This document shows, piece by piece, positions 23,213-34,126 of a stretch of 64,000 nucleotides of DNA. Source of the stretch: Agelas oroides (Eukaryota > Porifera > Demospongiae > Agelasida > Agelasidae); the NCBI GenBank assembly GCA_949130485.1, contig OX422184.1:18166324-18230323 (forward strand), written 5' to 3'. The notes below the pieces were generated by a model. The model saw only the letters and a list, made by a program, of their open reading frames with translations, was not told where the DNA came from and searched no databases. The stretch's first letter is position 1. Each line of letters begins with the position of its first letter. The position numbers and the translations under genes were made by a program.

Positions 23213-26200
23213 ATGAAGTCTACGTACAATGAAAGGTTTACTTTTCCTGATCCACTTGCACTCCAGTCAGCCAGTCGAACTACCAGGTACAGAGCTAAAA
23301 GGAGACGAATGGGCACGGAGGAAGAATCCTCAGTGGCATCAACCTCTAGTGCTAGCCCTGGGTGTTCATTTTATATGGAGGACGGAGAGACTGGAACATA
23401 TAATTACGTTGGAGAATCATGTCAGTTTCAGGATCCAGACTCAGGTGTGTATGACATTACAACTTATCCACAGTCTCTTGAAGCTGAGATACTACCAGCG
23501 GAAACGCTCAGTGATTATCACCTGGGGAACTCTGATGATGAGGAGTCAGAGCACTCCAGTCCTACCAGACCATCTGTGCTAAGTACAGAACCTCTGTATG
23601 AAGGGTCGTCTCTCACAGTACCTACAAGCAGTGTGCTCATCATGAAATATGCACTGAGACACAGTTTAACCCAGGAGGCCCTGGCAGACTTGTTACGACT
23701 TGTAAAATTGCACTGTCCATCACCCAACCAATGTCCGAGCTCTTTGTACCAATTCAACAAAGAGTTTCGTGACTTGCATTACCCAATTGTTTTGCACCAC
23801 TTCTGTAGTGCATGCCTCCATGTTGTTGAAGTTGAAAGCTCTGAAATGGAATCGAAAATGTGTACCAATCCACACTGCAACAGTGAGTTATCAGCTCAGA
23901 ATTCTGTTTCTTCATTCATTGAGGTACCAGTTGACTGCCAACTGAAGACAATTCTTGAACGTGAGTGATGTTAAAGGATTTAGTGTCTCTGCATGCTATG
24001 ACCAAAAAGACTGGCTTCATACATACCAAATTTCGTGTACTTCTGCTAGACGTTTAGAAGCCTAAATAAAATCAACAATTCAGCAGATCCTGCATGCACA
24101 AAGCATTGTTTGGTAGAACAACTAGAACAACTTTAACTATTTAGGAATGATTCAGATGTTGTATTTTTTATGTGTACATATTTCCATAGGTGATGGTATT
24201 TTCAGCACTATCCTTAAGCGCATGAATCTCAGAAAGGGGCAAGATGGATGCTACACTGATATCTATGATGGGAAAGTATATCAGCAACTAGTATCCACAG
24301 GTTTCCTTGCAAATGGAAACAACATCTCACTGATGTTTAACAGTGATGGAATTCCAGTGTTCCGATCATCTGGCTTTGCATTTTGGCCACTCTACCTGTT
24401 GATTAATGAGCTTCCATATCGAATGAGGTATTAAGTGATGGTATTTTGCATGACTGTCTACCCTTAAAGGCATTCAAAGGAGAATCGAATTCTTGCATGA
24501 CTGTGTTCATGGCTCAACCTAGTACACAGTGTGTGTTAGGTTCTTTATTACCACAATTACAGTACTACAATCAGTTCACTGCCCAATATGGACTGTCTAC
24601 AACATTCACATATATCAAGGGTATCACTGTAATTAAGTGACTGTGCTCTGTGCGGTGAACAAATAGTCTTTGTTGTACCCTGTCTACCCCTAAAGGCATT
24701 CAAAGGAGAATCGAATTCTTGCTGGTCTTTGGTATGGCTCTATAAAACCCGACATGACCCTCTTTTTAAAGCCAATGGTGCAGTCACTAAAGAAGATTTA
24801 CGATGAAGGTGAGTTATCTGATAACTGTGTTCGGCAAAAGCAGCAAAACACCTGAGTACTGGCATGTGAATCAATACTACTTTATGCTTTTATGCTACAA
24901 CACTGCATGGCAACGGTTCTATGCTAACTTACCCACAGGAATTTTTCTTCATAGTAACCATGTTCACGTTAAACCCCAAGATGTGAGTTAAGGTTCATTA
25001 AAATGAATGAAGTTAATGTCATTGCCAGGCCATAACCAAAGGACAGTTAAAAGTAGTAATTTAGAAGCTTTAAGGCTTTTGTCCGAAGTTACTACTCAGT
25101 GATTATAGGTATCTTGGGGTGTGGTTTAGTTTATTAGTTGAAGATAATTAGCTTGCTTGGTGTTCTGTAGGTATTTCCCTATCACCACCTGGCCATAACT
25201 CCATTGTGTGCCATGTTGCTCTGGTCGGCACGACATGTGATTTGCCAGCAAAAGCAATGCTATTGAACTTTGTACAGTTCAATGGATTTTACGGATGCTC
25301 CCGTTGTTTGCAAAAAGGTGAGTAAATATAGGACCTGGAATACTACATGTATAATTATGTTATACGCATACTTATTAATAGACTTCAAGTAGGCTGATGT
25401 ACATTGAACTCCTTCCCAAATAGCTATGTCTAATGTACTTCACAGTACATGTATTTGTACTACAGTACCATCTGGATAGCATGACTTGCACACATTTACT
25501 ACATTTAGGGAAGACACTTCACTTAGGGGAACGTAGCCACACCCATGTTTACCCATACAATGAGGTAGACCCATGTGGGCCAACCAGGACACATGTTAAC
25601 ACATGTCAGCACATGGAAGATGCAAGTGCATCCAGTTCACCTGTAAGTTATTATTGAGAGACTGGTATATGTGAAGATATGAAATTCATGTTTGCGTACA
25701 TATTACAATTATGCAGGTTTTTGGAGTGAAGGGGCCATCTTGGCTATGTGTCATTCCTGGGTTTGATATGATTGATGGGATGTCTATGGATTACATGCAT
25801 TGTGTCCTCCTCGGTGTCTGTAGACTTCTTCTCCGCCTGTGGCTGCAATCATGTCATCACAAAGAGCTGTGGTACATTGGTAATCAACTATCAGTTCTTG
25901 ATGATCGTCTTTGTAGGATCAAACCTCCTAATGAGATCCAGCGTACACCAAGGAGTATGGCAGTGACACTGAAGTTTTGGAAAGGTTAGTGTGTCAACTA
26001 TTTGGCTAGCCTTATTAATTATATAATGGACTGACTTTCCCTTCATTAGCACATGAGCTACGAGCTTGGCTCCTTCACTACTCTCCAGCTGTCCTACACG
26101 GTGTCCTTCCGGACTCTTACTACCAACACCACCTGCTGTTGGTAGAAGGAGTCTTTCTTCTAATGAAGGAGCAAGTGTCTGGTGATGATGTTTCTCAAAG

Positions 26201-27503
26201 TTCACAACTTTTGCAGCATTACGTTCTCCTGTTTTCACCACTGTATGGTAAAAAGCTTTACTGTCAGTCTGATGTACTACCATTCTGATGCACTGTAGTA
26301 GTTGTCACAGTCTGTGCACTTCTGTTTGTTTTTCAGGGGAAAGGTACATGTCAATCAACATCCACAGCCTGCTTCATCTTCCCGAAACTGTTAAGAATTT
26401 GGGGCCTCTTTGGGCGCATTCTTGTTTTGCTTTTGAAGCTGCCAATGGGGAACTACTTAACCTTTTCCATGGATCACAAGCAGTGGAAAAGCAGGTACTT
26501 TGAAAAGTCAACAATATACAAAAGTTGTAGGCATTAACTAATGAGAAGGTAGAGTATAATAGCCATCTGTATGTGACATTGGAACCAGGAAATAACTTAG
26601 TCTGGGGATAGTGAATTACTAAGCTGCAAGCAAGTGTGCAGGTGGAACCGATCTATTATTGTAAGACCACCATACAGTGCAGTGGTGAAAACACAGTTTT
26701 ATATCAGTTGTGAAGTGTTACTTCATGATCTCTTACTCTATAGGTTGTCAACCACATCAGTGCACTGCACAAAATGCCTTCTCTTGCCAGCTATGCGTTA
26801 CCACCTAGTAGTCAACAGGAAGATCTGTACAAAAGAATGAATCACACAGGAAGATACTTAAGGTACCTCTACACTGCATATTTTGTATATCAATTAAATA
26901 ACTTGTGTATTCATGCAGGAAAGACCACAACACAAGTGAGGGAAACAGTGTGATAGGAAACCCACAGTGTGGGGTACTTTCACACAGAGAAGAGTCACTC
27001 CTTGAGAAGGCAGGCATTGCTGTTCCCTCTACTGAAGTCTTGTTCTATCCTACCTTACTTTTACCAACTAATATGGTTATCACAGCTCGATCAAAGTCAC
27101 GAATGACAAAACGTGACAACTCATGTCTTGTTTACATTGATCAGACAGATTCTGTTTGCTGGGGGATTCTCCAGAAGATCTTTGTTTTCAAAAACAGTAC
27201 TGCCTCTGGATACTACTGCCTAATATCAGCACTATTACCAACCTCCACTCAGCTGTGTACTGATGACATCACTCATGCACAACTACACAAGCACCTTGTT
27301 GCTTGCGAACCCCCAAGGTGTGTACTTGCACCATCCACCAAAACATAATACATAACTGTTCTGTTTCTTTCTATCCTAGCCTTGAACAGCAGATAATGAT
27401 TTCATGTTCCAAGGTCCGTGATAAGTGTGTGCTAATGGACCTCACCACCAACCTTGGACTAGTGTTTGTGAGCTGCTTCCCAAACACAATTGAGGTTGAC
27501 TAG
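23213..27503 (+). CDS. CACTA/EnSpm-like transposase (Tnp2-type core plus DUF4218-like region), 881 aa
   Basis: Eleven exons join in phase with no stop: 23213-23960, 24190-24427, 24696-24808, 25171-25317, 25509-25642, 25717-25984, 26050-26247, 26337-26494, 26744-26862, 26919-27317 and 27380-27503. The N-terminal 250 residues are acidic and low-complexity, then carry a Cys-rich zinc-ribbon-like segment (CSACLHV...CTNPHCNSE). Recognisable metazoan transposase words follow: NSDGIPVFRSS..WPLYLLINELPYRMR, ENRILAGLWYGS.KPDM, FNGFYGCSRC, MDYMHCVLLGV, HSLLHLPETVKNLGPLWAHS and FAFEAANG. D302, D485 and E649 are plausible DDE-type catalytic residues (inferred, not aligned). The protein should cut and rejoin the element ends in the nucleus. 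Full openness suggests recent activity. The 3' end is convergent with the kinase gene, 111 bp apart. Confidence 0.9.
24455..24496 (+). repeat. 42-bp duplicate of the transposase exon-3 acceptor region
   Basis: Identical but for one base to 24681-24722. It contains the polypyrimidine tract, the AAAG acceptor and the first 27 bases of exon 3, placed 226 bp earlier in the intron. Use of this decoy acceptor would meet TGA after nine codons. Confidence 0.85.
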
Positions 27504-27614
27504 ATTGTGTATCTACATGTCAATCACTATCATTGTACACTGCTTGACAGATACTGTTAAACATAACATGTGAACAGATCTATACATGTGCAAGAATATA
27601 GAATTAAACTACTC

Positions 27615-29115
27615 TTATGTACATGGAATCCTTCGTAGTATAGTCTCTAAAGTGTTTGCTATACTACAGGCAGAAGGTCTCAACTTCAGCTTTTCAGAAG
27701 TACACCTACTAACACAATGTTCTAAAAGCTCCTTCACATCAACCCCAACACTTGTTGCTATGACTACGACGCTCCTATACACCTTGTTTAAAATCTTTCC
27801 TAAAGAGAAAATGTCACTCATCATGGTTCGCTTCATTATTCCATCAATGACCTCTGGTGCAATGTGATGATGTTCACAATAATACTGGTGCTTCTCTAAT
27901 TGTGTGAGTTCATACTTTCTCCCATCATTTTGGCTTGTTGCTTTGCCAAAATCTGTGATGACCACCTGGTAGTCAGATGCAAGACTTGGCAGTGAACTGC
28001 CTTTATCAAGTGATCTTGTCAGTAAGATATTGTCACTCTTGATATCATTGTGGATGATCTTTGCATCTTCATGTAAATATCGTATTGCCTCGACTATTTG
28101 TGCGCATAAAACTAACCACATCTGACATTCAGATATGTTTTCACGATGAATCAGTTCTTTTTGTAGTGTTATAGACTTTCCATCTATACCATAGTATTGC
28201 ATTACTATGCAATATGGCTCAGCCGAAGTACAAACTCCAAAAATAAGAGGTAAATACGGGTGGCAAATTCTCAGTAGAATGCTGGCTTCGTGGTAAACAC
28301 TCTCAGGACGTGTTTGTGGTAAAAACTCCTTCACAGCAACATGGATCCCCCGGTAAAGAAGATGTTTCACTACACTAAATGATCCACGACCAACATACAA
28401 CTCCAAGTCTGAAGCAGTCTCATCCGGGGTGACCAGTAATGACTGATTTATCAATGGAACACCCATTTGGGAGTGGGACACTCTGCATTGTTTTGTACAA
28501 AGTTGAAGTTTTTGTGCTTGTAGCTGCAGTTGCTTTCGCTGATCAAGCTCATACCTCCACCTTTCCCAGAATGATTTAGCCATTTTTCGATTCAGATGTG
28601 ACTGCTGTTCAAGTTCACTTCGATACAACCTTTCCTTAGCTAGTTCCTTTGTCAGTTGATCCTTTTCCATATGTTGAAAATGTCTCTTTCTACGTTTTCT
28701 AGAGTTTCGCATGCAACGTTTTTCAGATAGTGTGTTCTTTCGACTTTTACGGTTGGTGTGCTTCACTGCATAAAGAAAATATGACTGGTTCATTGCATGT
28801 GTCAGTTTTAGGCTACCCATGTGTATCTCTGCTAAGTAGCTGTAGTATTAGACCTGCTTGTAATAGCTGTCACATAAAGAAAGCTAAAAATGCTCTATCT
28901 TTGTATTCCTTTCTTTTTCTCAGGTACGTGTAGGCTGTGAGACTAGTCCTCAACCCGCCCCCCCCCCAACAAACACACACACACAGTCATCCTCTGGCCC
29001 CAAACACAAGCAGGCATCTTCCAACCACAACATGAAAATTACGTCTTAAGTAGCTACCTTTATGTAGGGAATCAGCTTTGCTTCGTAATGTCTCGAATTC
29101 AGACCCGTCCTCCAT
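27615..29115 (-). CDS. Protein kinase carried by the transposon (402 aa)
   Basis: Exon 1 (29115-29058, MEDGSEFETLRSKADSLHK) splices in phase to exon 2 (28765-27615) through GTAGCT...TGCAG. Residues 38-48 are strongly basic (RKRRKRHF). Residues 52-110 are a charged coiled coil. The kinase domain runs from about 140 to the C-terminus: glycine loop VGRGSFSVV, lysine in VAVKEFL (K165), alpha-C glutamate in YHEAS (E179), catalytic loop HNDIKSDN (D260), DFG (D291) and HIAPEV. All key residues are present, but the usual HRD arginine is Asn, making it a non-RD kinase of the Ser/Thr or TKL type. It lies fully between the TIRs, convergent with the transposase, so it is cargo or an accessory regulator. 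No substrate can be read from sequence. Confidence 0.88.
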
Positions 29116-29412
29116 GGTTGCTAACTTCGCGGCCTTTGCCGGCATTGCCTGCAGTCACGTGATCTATGAAAGATCATGCGTTCGTCGTCGGTCATTGTCC
29201 CATGCCAGGTGCGTGCCAAGCATGTGCACACAACTTGAGTGGCTATTCAGCAATCCATCGTAATCCTCTTGAAGGATGACTTTCAGGCACCAAGTGCCTC
29301 TTGGAGTGGATACGTTTTTGGAGTTACTAGGAGGTAGTGGTCGATATTATCTTGTGTGCATGGGCTGACTTCAGCAGTGCAGCAGAATGAGTTACTGATG
29401 CGATAAGATGAG

Positions 29413-29416
<4 letters not shown>

Positions 29417-29461
<45 letters not shown>

Positions 29462-30289
29462 CCCTACTCGTGTGAGACCATTGCTATCAAGATGACACAT
29501 CTTTCGGTAGCATTCTGTCAAGATGACGCATCTTTCGACAGGTGGTCAGCAATCTGTTCCTGCGTTTGTACGTCTGTGTGTGTGTGTGTGTGTGACCCTA
29601 CTCGTGTGAGACCATTGCTATCAAGATGACACATCTTTCGGTAGCATTCTGTCAAGATGACGCATCTTTCGGCAGGTGGTCAGCAATCTGTTCCTGCGTT
29701 TGTACGTCTGTGTGTGTGTGTGTGTGTGTGTGTGACCCTACTCGTGTGAGACCATTGCTATCAAGATGACACATCTTTCGGTAGCATTCTGTCAAGATGA
29801 TGCATCTTTCGGCAGGTGGTCAGCAATCTGTTCCTGCGTTTGTACGTCTGTGTGTGTGTGTGTGTGTGTGTGACCCTACTCGTGTGAGACCATTGCTATC
29901 AAGATGACACATCTTTCGGTAGCATTCTGTCAAGATGACACATCTTTCGGTAGCATTCTGTCAAGATGACGCATCTTTCGGCAGGTGGTCAGCAATCTGT
30001 TCCTGCGTTTGTACGTCTGTGTGTGTGTGTGTGTGTGTGTGACCCTACTCGTGTGAGACCATTGCTATCAAGATGACACATCTTTCGGTAGCATTCTGTC
30101 AAGATGACGCATCTTTCGGCAGGTGGTCAGCAATCTGTTCCTGCGTTTGTACGTCTGTGTGTGTGTGTGTGTGTATGTGACCCTACTCGTGTGAGACATT
30201 GCTATCAAGATGACACATCTTTCGGTAGCATTCTGTCAAGATGACGCATCTTTCGGCAGGTGGTCAGCAATCTTTTCCTGCGTTTGTAC

Positions 30290-30320
<31 letters not shown>

Positions 30321-30585
30321 ACCCTACTCGTGTGAGACCATTGCTATCAAGATGACACATCTTTCGGTAGCATTCTGTCAAGATGAAGTATCTTTCGGCA
30401 GGTGGTCAGCAATCTGTTCCTGCGTTTGTACGTCTGTGTCTGTGTGTGTTTGCCTGTGTGTGTGTGTGTGTGCGACCTTACTCGTGTGTGACCATTGCTA
30501 TCAAGATGACACATCTTTCGGTAGCATTCTGTCAAGATGACGCATCTTTCAGCAGGTGGTCAGCAATCTGTTCCTGCGTTTGTAC

Positions 30586-30619
<34 letters not shown>
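29417..30619. repeat. Compound minisatellite: eight units each ending in a (TG)n tract
   Basis: Units of roughly 135-170 bp start ACCCTACTCGTGTGAGACCA and end GCGTTTGTACGTCTG followed by 9-20 TG pairs. Within each unit the word AAGATGACRCATCTTTCGG occurs twice, and in the fourth unit three times. The array begins with a long (TG)n at 29417 and is followed by a nested element that splits off a degenerate last unit near 31203. Open frames here are by-products of the repeat. Confidence 0.9.
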
Positions 30620-31160
30620 CTTGTCCCCATGCCCCTCCCCCTGAGGAGAGGTCTGGTACTCGCGCATATGCAAAAAATATTCCAGGTTTTTTTAAGGATT
30701 CGTAAAACAACAAATTTTTACTATCCATTAGGTGCGTATACGAACTGTGCATGTTCGTTTCACATAAAGTGAGAGAGTGGCGGCTTCTCAGGTGATTCGC
30801 TGTTGGCTAAGGCTTAATCGCCTGTCATTTCTGTTGTATAGGCAGATCATGTTCAAGATGAAGCCACTACAAGCTGTGTAGGAAGGGAGGTGGCTACCAA
30901 TGGGCTTTTGTTACTTTGCTTGATTGTAAGTTTTGGAAAATGATTACTACCATATCTGAAAGTAGTATTCTGGTAGGATTCTGCAAGTTAAATTGCTTCT
31001 GGAGTCCATTTCAAGGAAACTCAGCATTCATGTTTAGTATAATATTGCGCATATGGATAAGGGAACAAAGCTGTTTACGGAAAATGTAACGGAATTTTTC
31101 CGCATGCACAAACAGTGAGTACAAGGCCTATCGGGGGGAGGGGCCTGGGGACGAGGCTAG
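30620..31160. mobile_element. MITE-like element inserted into the TG minisatellite
   Basis: The right end, read inward, is TAGCCTCGTCCCCAGGCCCC, and the left end CCTTGTCCCCATGCCCCTCC is its imperfect inverted copy over about 60 bp. The terminal word matches the 613-bp element at 19963-20575, so they are probably related. (TG)n lies on both sides, which hides the exact duplication. Confidence 0.6.
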
Positions 31161-31553
31161 TGTGTGTGTGTGTGTGCGTGCATATATTCAAGCCTGTTGT
31201 TACATATCTCTGACCATTGCTGTTGAGACGACTCATCTTTCAGTTGAAAAAGGTTGTTGCTATAGTCTAGGGTTGTGATGAAGCTCAACAGTGTATTTAT
31301 GCACCTACCCCATTACAACATTGTATGAATATTCATCTATTGTATGTACACTTGATCATTTTGGTTATCTAGCTGAAACATCACTGCTTCATGTTGTGTA
31401 TGTGTATATTTAGGTCTGTTGTCTTGGCATGGATCCAGTTTAAGTGGCCATTTAAAGACATACACCGAATCCCTCCAACTGACTCGATCCAGTCAAACTC
31501 ATCTCATATTTCTTTAACATGTCCAACCACCCCATTGTTTTTATACTGTTCAG

Positions 31554-31670
31554 GAGTTGACTTTGCAGGCTCTGGCAGTGAATGGCATGAAAACTAGAAA
31601 CCAAAGAACTGAATATTTTCTAATTGTTGTTGCTGTGGTAGCTATTGCTGTGATGTCCATTTATTTGTAA
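31554..31670 (+). CDS. Candidate terminal exon encoding a C-terminal membrane anchor
   Basis: After a good pyrimidine tract and TTCAG acceptor, 38 codons end in TAA and finish with a single hydrophobic helix (YFLIVVAVVAIAVMSIYL), as in tail-anchored proteins. No convincing upstream exon was found. A phase-compatible open segment at 30842-30925 lies inside the nested MITE. The exon may be chance. The rest of 31161-32193 shows only TG repeats, a degenerate minisatellite unit and AT-rich sequence. Confidence 0.25.
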   Translation, partial: ELTLQALAVNGMKTRNQRTEYFLIVVAVVAIAVMSIYL

Positions 31671-32193
31671 ATTTATTTTATGGCTGAGACAATTACTTGA
31701 TAATTATTTGATTTTTTGATTTGTTGTTAAAAATAATTACTGATACTTCCTGTGACAATACATATTATGTGGTATTCAGTATCAAAAACCAACAGTGCTA
31801 ATATTACATTTGATTCTGCATGACATGCAGTACATTCAGTGATGAACCTTACACAAGAGTATCTGCAGCTACATCGAAGTGGTACGAAGTATTAGTAGCT
31901 TAGTAACACATAAAACTCTATCTTCAGTGTGTCAAAGCCAATACAGACCATTAACTGTCTGTTTCAACCCTATTATTTTACCTCCGGGGTCTCATCAGTT
32001 GGCAGGGAGGATAGCCTAGTCTGGTTTACCTTGTAAGAGAGCTGTAAAGCTCATTCAAAACACATTTCTGGAAAACTAGCTGGACTAGAATTGTGAAAAT
32101 ACAGACTATAATTAAATCTTTCTGACAACCATGCTTTGAAGCTATGTCACAAGATTGTCGTAAGAATGTAGATACACTTCACAACCTTGCACC

Positions 32194-32401
32194 AAGGTTG
32201 TAACCAGGTGGTATATTTATTACCACCTGCGGACAATCACCAAACAAGGTTGTAACCAGGTGGTATATTTATTACCACCTGCCGACAATCACCAAACAAG
32301 GTTGTAACCAGGTGGTATATTTATTACCACCTGCCGACAATCACCAAACAAGGTTGTAACCAGGTGGTATATTTATTACCACCTGTCAACAATTTCCAAA
32401 C
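32194..32401. repeat. Four 52-bp tandem hairpin repeats next to the right TIR
   Basis: Units start at 32194, 32246, 32298 and 32350. Each has AAGGTTGTAACC, then the hairpin AGGTGGTA-TATTTAT-TACCACCT, then GACAATCACCAAAC. They occur only at the right end, so the element's two subterminal regions are asymmetric. Confidence 0.9.
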
Positions 32402-32486
32402 AAGGTTGTCACAAGGTTGTGACAAGCTGACAAGGTTGTCACAACCTTGTGACAACCTTGTAACAACCTTGTGATTTCTGTATGGG
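32402..32486. repeat. Right subterminal repeats and TIR (32430-32486)
   Basis: The last 57 bp are a perfect inverted copy of 16923-16979. Preceding bases repeat ACAAGGTTGT/ACAACCTTGT words. The following TG (32487-32488) is the right copy of the target duplication. Confidence 0.9.
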
Positions 32487-33216
32487 TGGTGCGACAGCTT
32501 GATTTATTGTTGCCAATGCAGCATCTGGCTAATTCAAATCAAAATTTATCAGGGCCCAGGCATATGTGGGGACTGATTTACCATATAGCTGGAAATATTT
32601 TGGTGGTTTGGCCCCAAACCGACCGCAAAAAAATATTGGCGGAATTTAAATTTGGCAGTGGCGTCGTCTCAGGTCTGTTTATCACGGAGCAACGCCGTCT
32701 CTCGCTTGAGGCACTTGAACAAAGCCATGAGTTCGCAAATTTACAAGAAATAAAACTGGCAGCGTCCTAGCGCCGAGCTAGCTACATGTACAGCTCGTGT
32801 AGAGTTGTGCCGGATGGGGCCCGAAGAGTGCTACTGCACGCATTACGTCATTATGCGTTGCATACGAAATAATATTGGCAGATTTTAATTTGGCAGTTTC
32901 AACCTCGACCACCAAACCGCCAAATTTAATTCCCCGTCAAATTTTTTTGGGCTATATGTTATATAGAAATACATAAAGGGGTCGGTCTTTCCCTATAGTT
33001 ATGTGTAGCCCGGACCACCATCCAACACCTTACTGACTGCATGAAGGGCAGGGTGCAGTAATTACTTAACTGGGGATGAGTTAATTTGACTTTAGCATAA
33101 TTGTACAAAGGCACTTGCACAATTTACCAGGGCCTAGTCCTAAGTAGGCCCTGGTATAGTGATGCCACTACTGCACAAGATTATACCCAAGTAGAATCAG
33201 TAATACATGTACTCAC
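32487..33216. other. Intron of channel gene 1 right of the transposon, with a MITE-like relic
   Basis: Noncoding. It matches 46933-47460 in gene 2. Inverted segments rich in TTGGCGGTTTGG (from about 32580) and CCGCCAAATTTAATTCCCCG (to about 32960) suggest an old non-autonomous element that was present before the tandem duplication. Confidence 0.5.
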
Positions 33217-34126
33217 TCCATTTGTCCATTTTCTGCAGCAACATGCAGCGGTGTCTTTCCGGCATCATTCTTCTTCATCAGCTGACTATGAAATTCACTA
33301 TATGGATCCTTCTCCAAACGCTTCTGTACCTCCTCATGAATTTCATGCTTTGTATTCATTTTCTTGCTGGCCTCAAATTCCTTCTTAATTTTCAGGTACA
33401 ACGGATCACTACCCAAAAGCATTTTCATCAGCTTGATGTTTCCCTTCGAAGCGGCAATGTGAAGTGGAATGTTTCCATCCTTGTCTGCCTTGCACAAGAG
33501 ATTATCTGGCTCCATACAACGACGTGTCATGTCCAGGATTTTCTGCAAAAAGCATACAGGAAGGTTGTCATAAGTTTCTTTCAGTATATGTCATCCAAAT
33601 TTGGACAGCAAATATATCACATTAACTTTAATTGCCATGCCCGCTTTGGTATATCACATGACCAAGTATGACATCACTATTCCCAAAAGGGACTAAAAAC
33701 ATTTCTTCTCCTTCAGGTTGAAAAAGTGTGAGGCAAACATTTTACCAAGATTTTGGGTGGGAAACAAGACCATGTACCACAAAACGAACTATGGCCAAAA
33801 AATGTGATGGTGTGCACTAATTAGAAAGTCACCGTTTTCTCGAAAAATGAATGGATTCCTATTTTCCCATCCAGGATTTTTAGTGAAGAGGATATGCTTT
33901 ATCTCATAAACGGGGAAAAAATTGGAAGCTAAGGTGCTAAAAAAGGTTTTCGGATAAAATTGGATTAAACTTCTTGCATGTACCTTCACAGCAATGCTGT
34001 GTCCAGCTTCCACAGACAGGAACAAAGCGCTCCTTTGTTGTTTATCTACACGGTCCAACCTGTCTCCACTGCCTTCTGAAAGGCATTCTATTGCATCTTT
34101 CTTCCCATAAGCTGCAGCTGTTAGCG
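33217..34126 (-). pseudogene. TRPA-like channel gene 1, truncated 5' part (ankyrin exons)
   Basis: Exon 33542-33217 encodes ankyrin repeats (KTPLHVAAENGQM) and ends in the phase-2 donor that fits exon 16667-16518 on the other side of the transposon. The preceding exon starts inside a deletion: homology to the intact exon stops at about 34126, after LTAAAYGKKDAIECLSEG, and the sequence switches directly to the upstream region of 331-aa copy B. The two 5'-most exons and the normal acceptor are gone, about 2.9 kb relative to units A and C. A TTTAG is created at the junction, but no start exon is evident. Confidence 0.75.

Larger units (their letters stand above)
16923..32486. mobile_element. 15,564-bp cargo-bearing DNA transposon (CACTA/EnSpm-like)
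   Basis: Both ends read CCCATACAGAAATCACAAGG inward, and the perfect inverted match extends 57 bp. TG flanks each side (16921-16922 and 32487-32488). Removing the element plus one TG joins AACTTCCAA-TG-GTGCGACAG. The paralogous intron of gene 2 reads AACTTCCAATGGTGCAACAG at about 46923-46942, one base different, so it is a natural empty site. The contents are a BEN-domain gene, a Tnp2/DUF4218-type transposase gene and a kinase gene, all open. Multiple subterminal ACAAGGTTGT words at both ends are a known habit of CACTA elements. The terminal CCC rather than CAC and the 2-bp duplication are atypical, so the superfamily rests on the transposase. It lies inside an intron of channel gene 1. Confidence 0.92.

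Noticed and set aside
29327-30772. Open frames rich in His-Thr or Cys-Val across the TG minisatellite
   Set aside because: They result from the repeat itself and have no start, splice or domain support.
30842-30925. Open, phase-compatible exon upstream of the candidate membrane-anchor exon
   Set aside because: It falls inside a MITE-like element inserted in the TG repeat, so it is unlikely to be an original coding exon.
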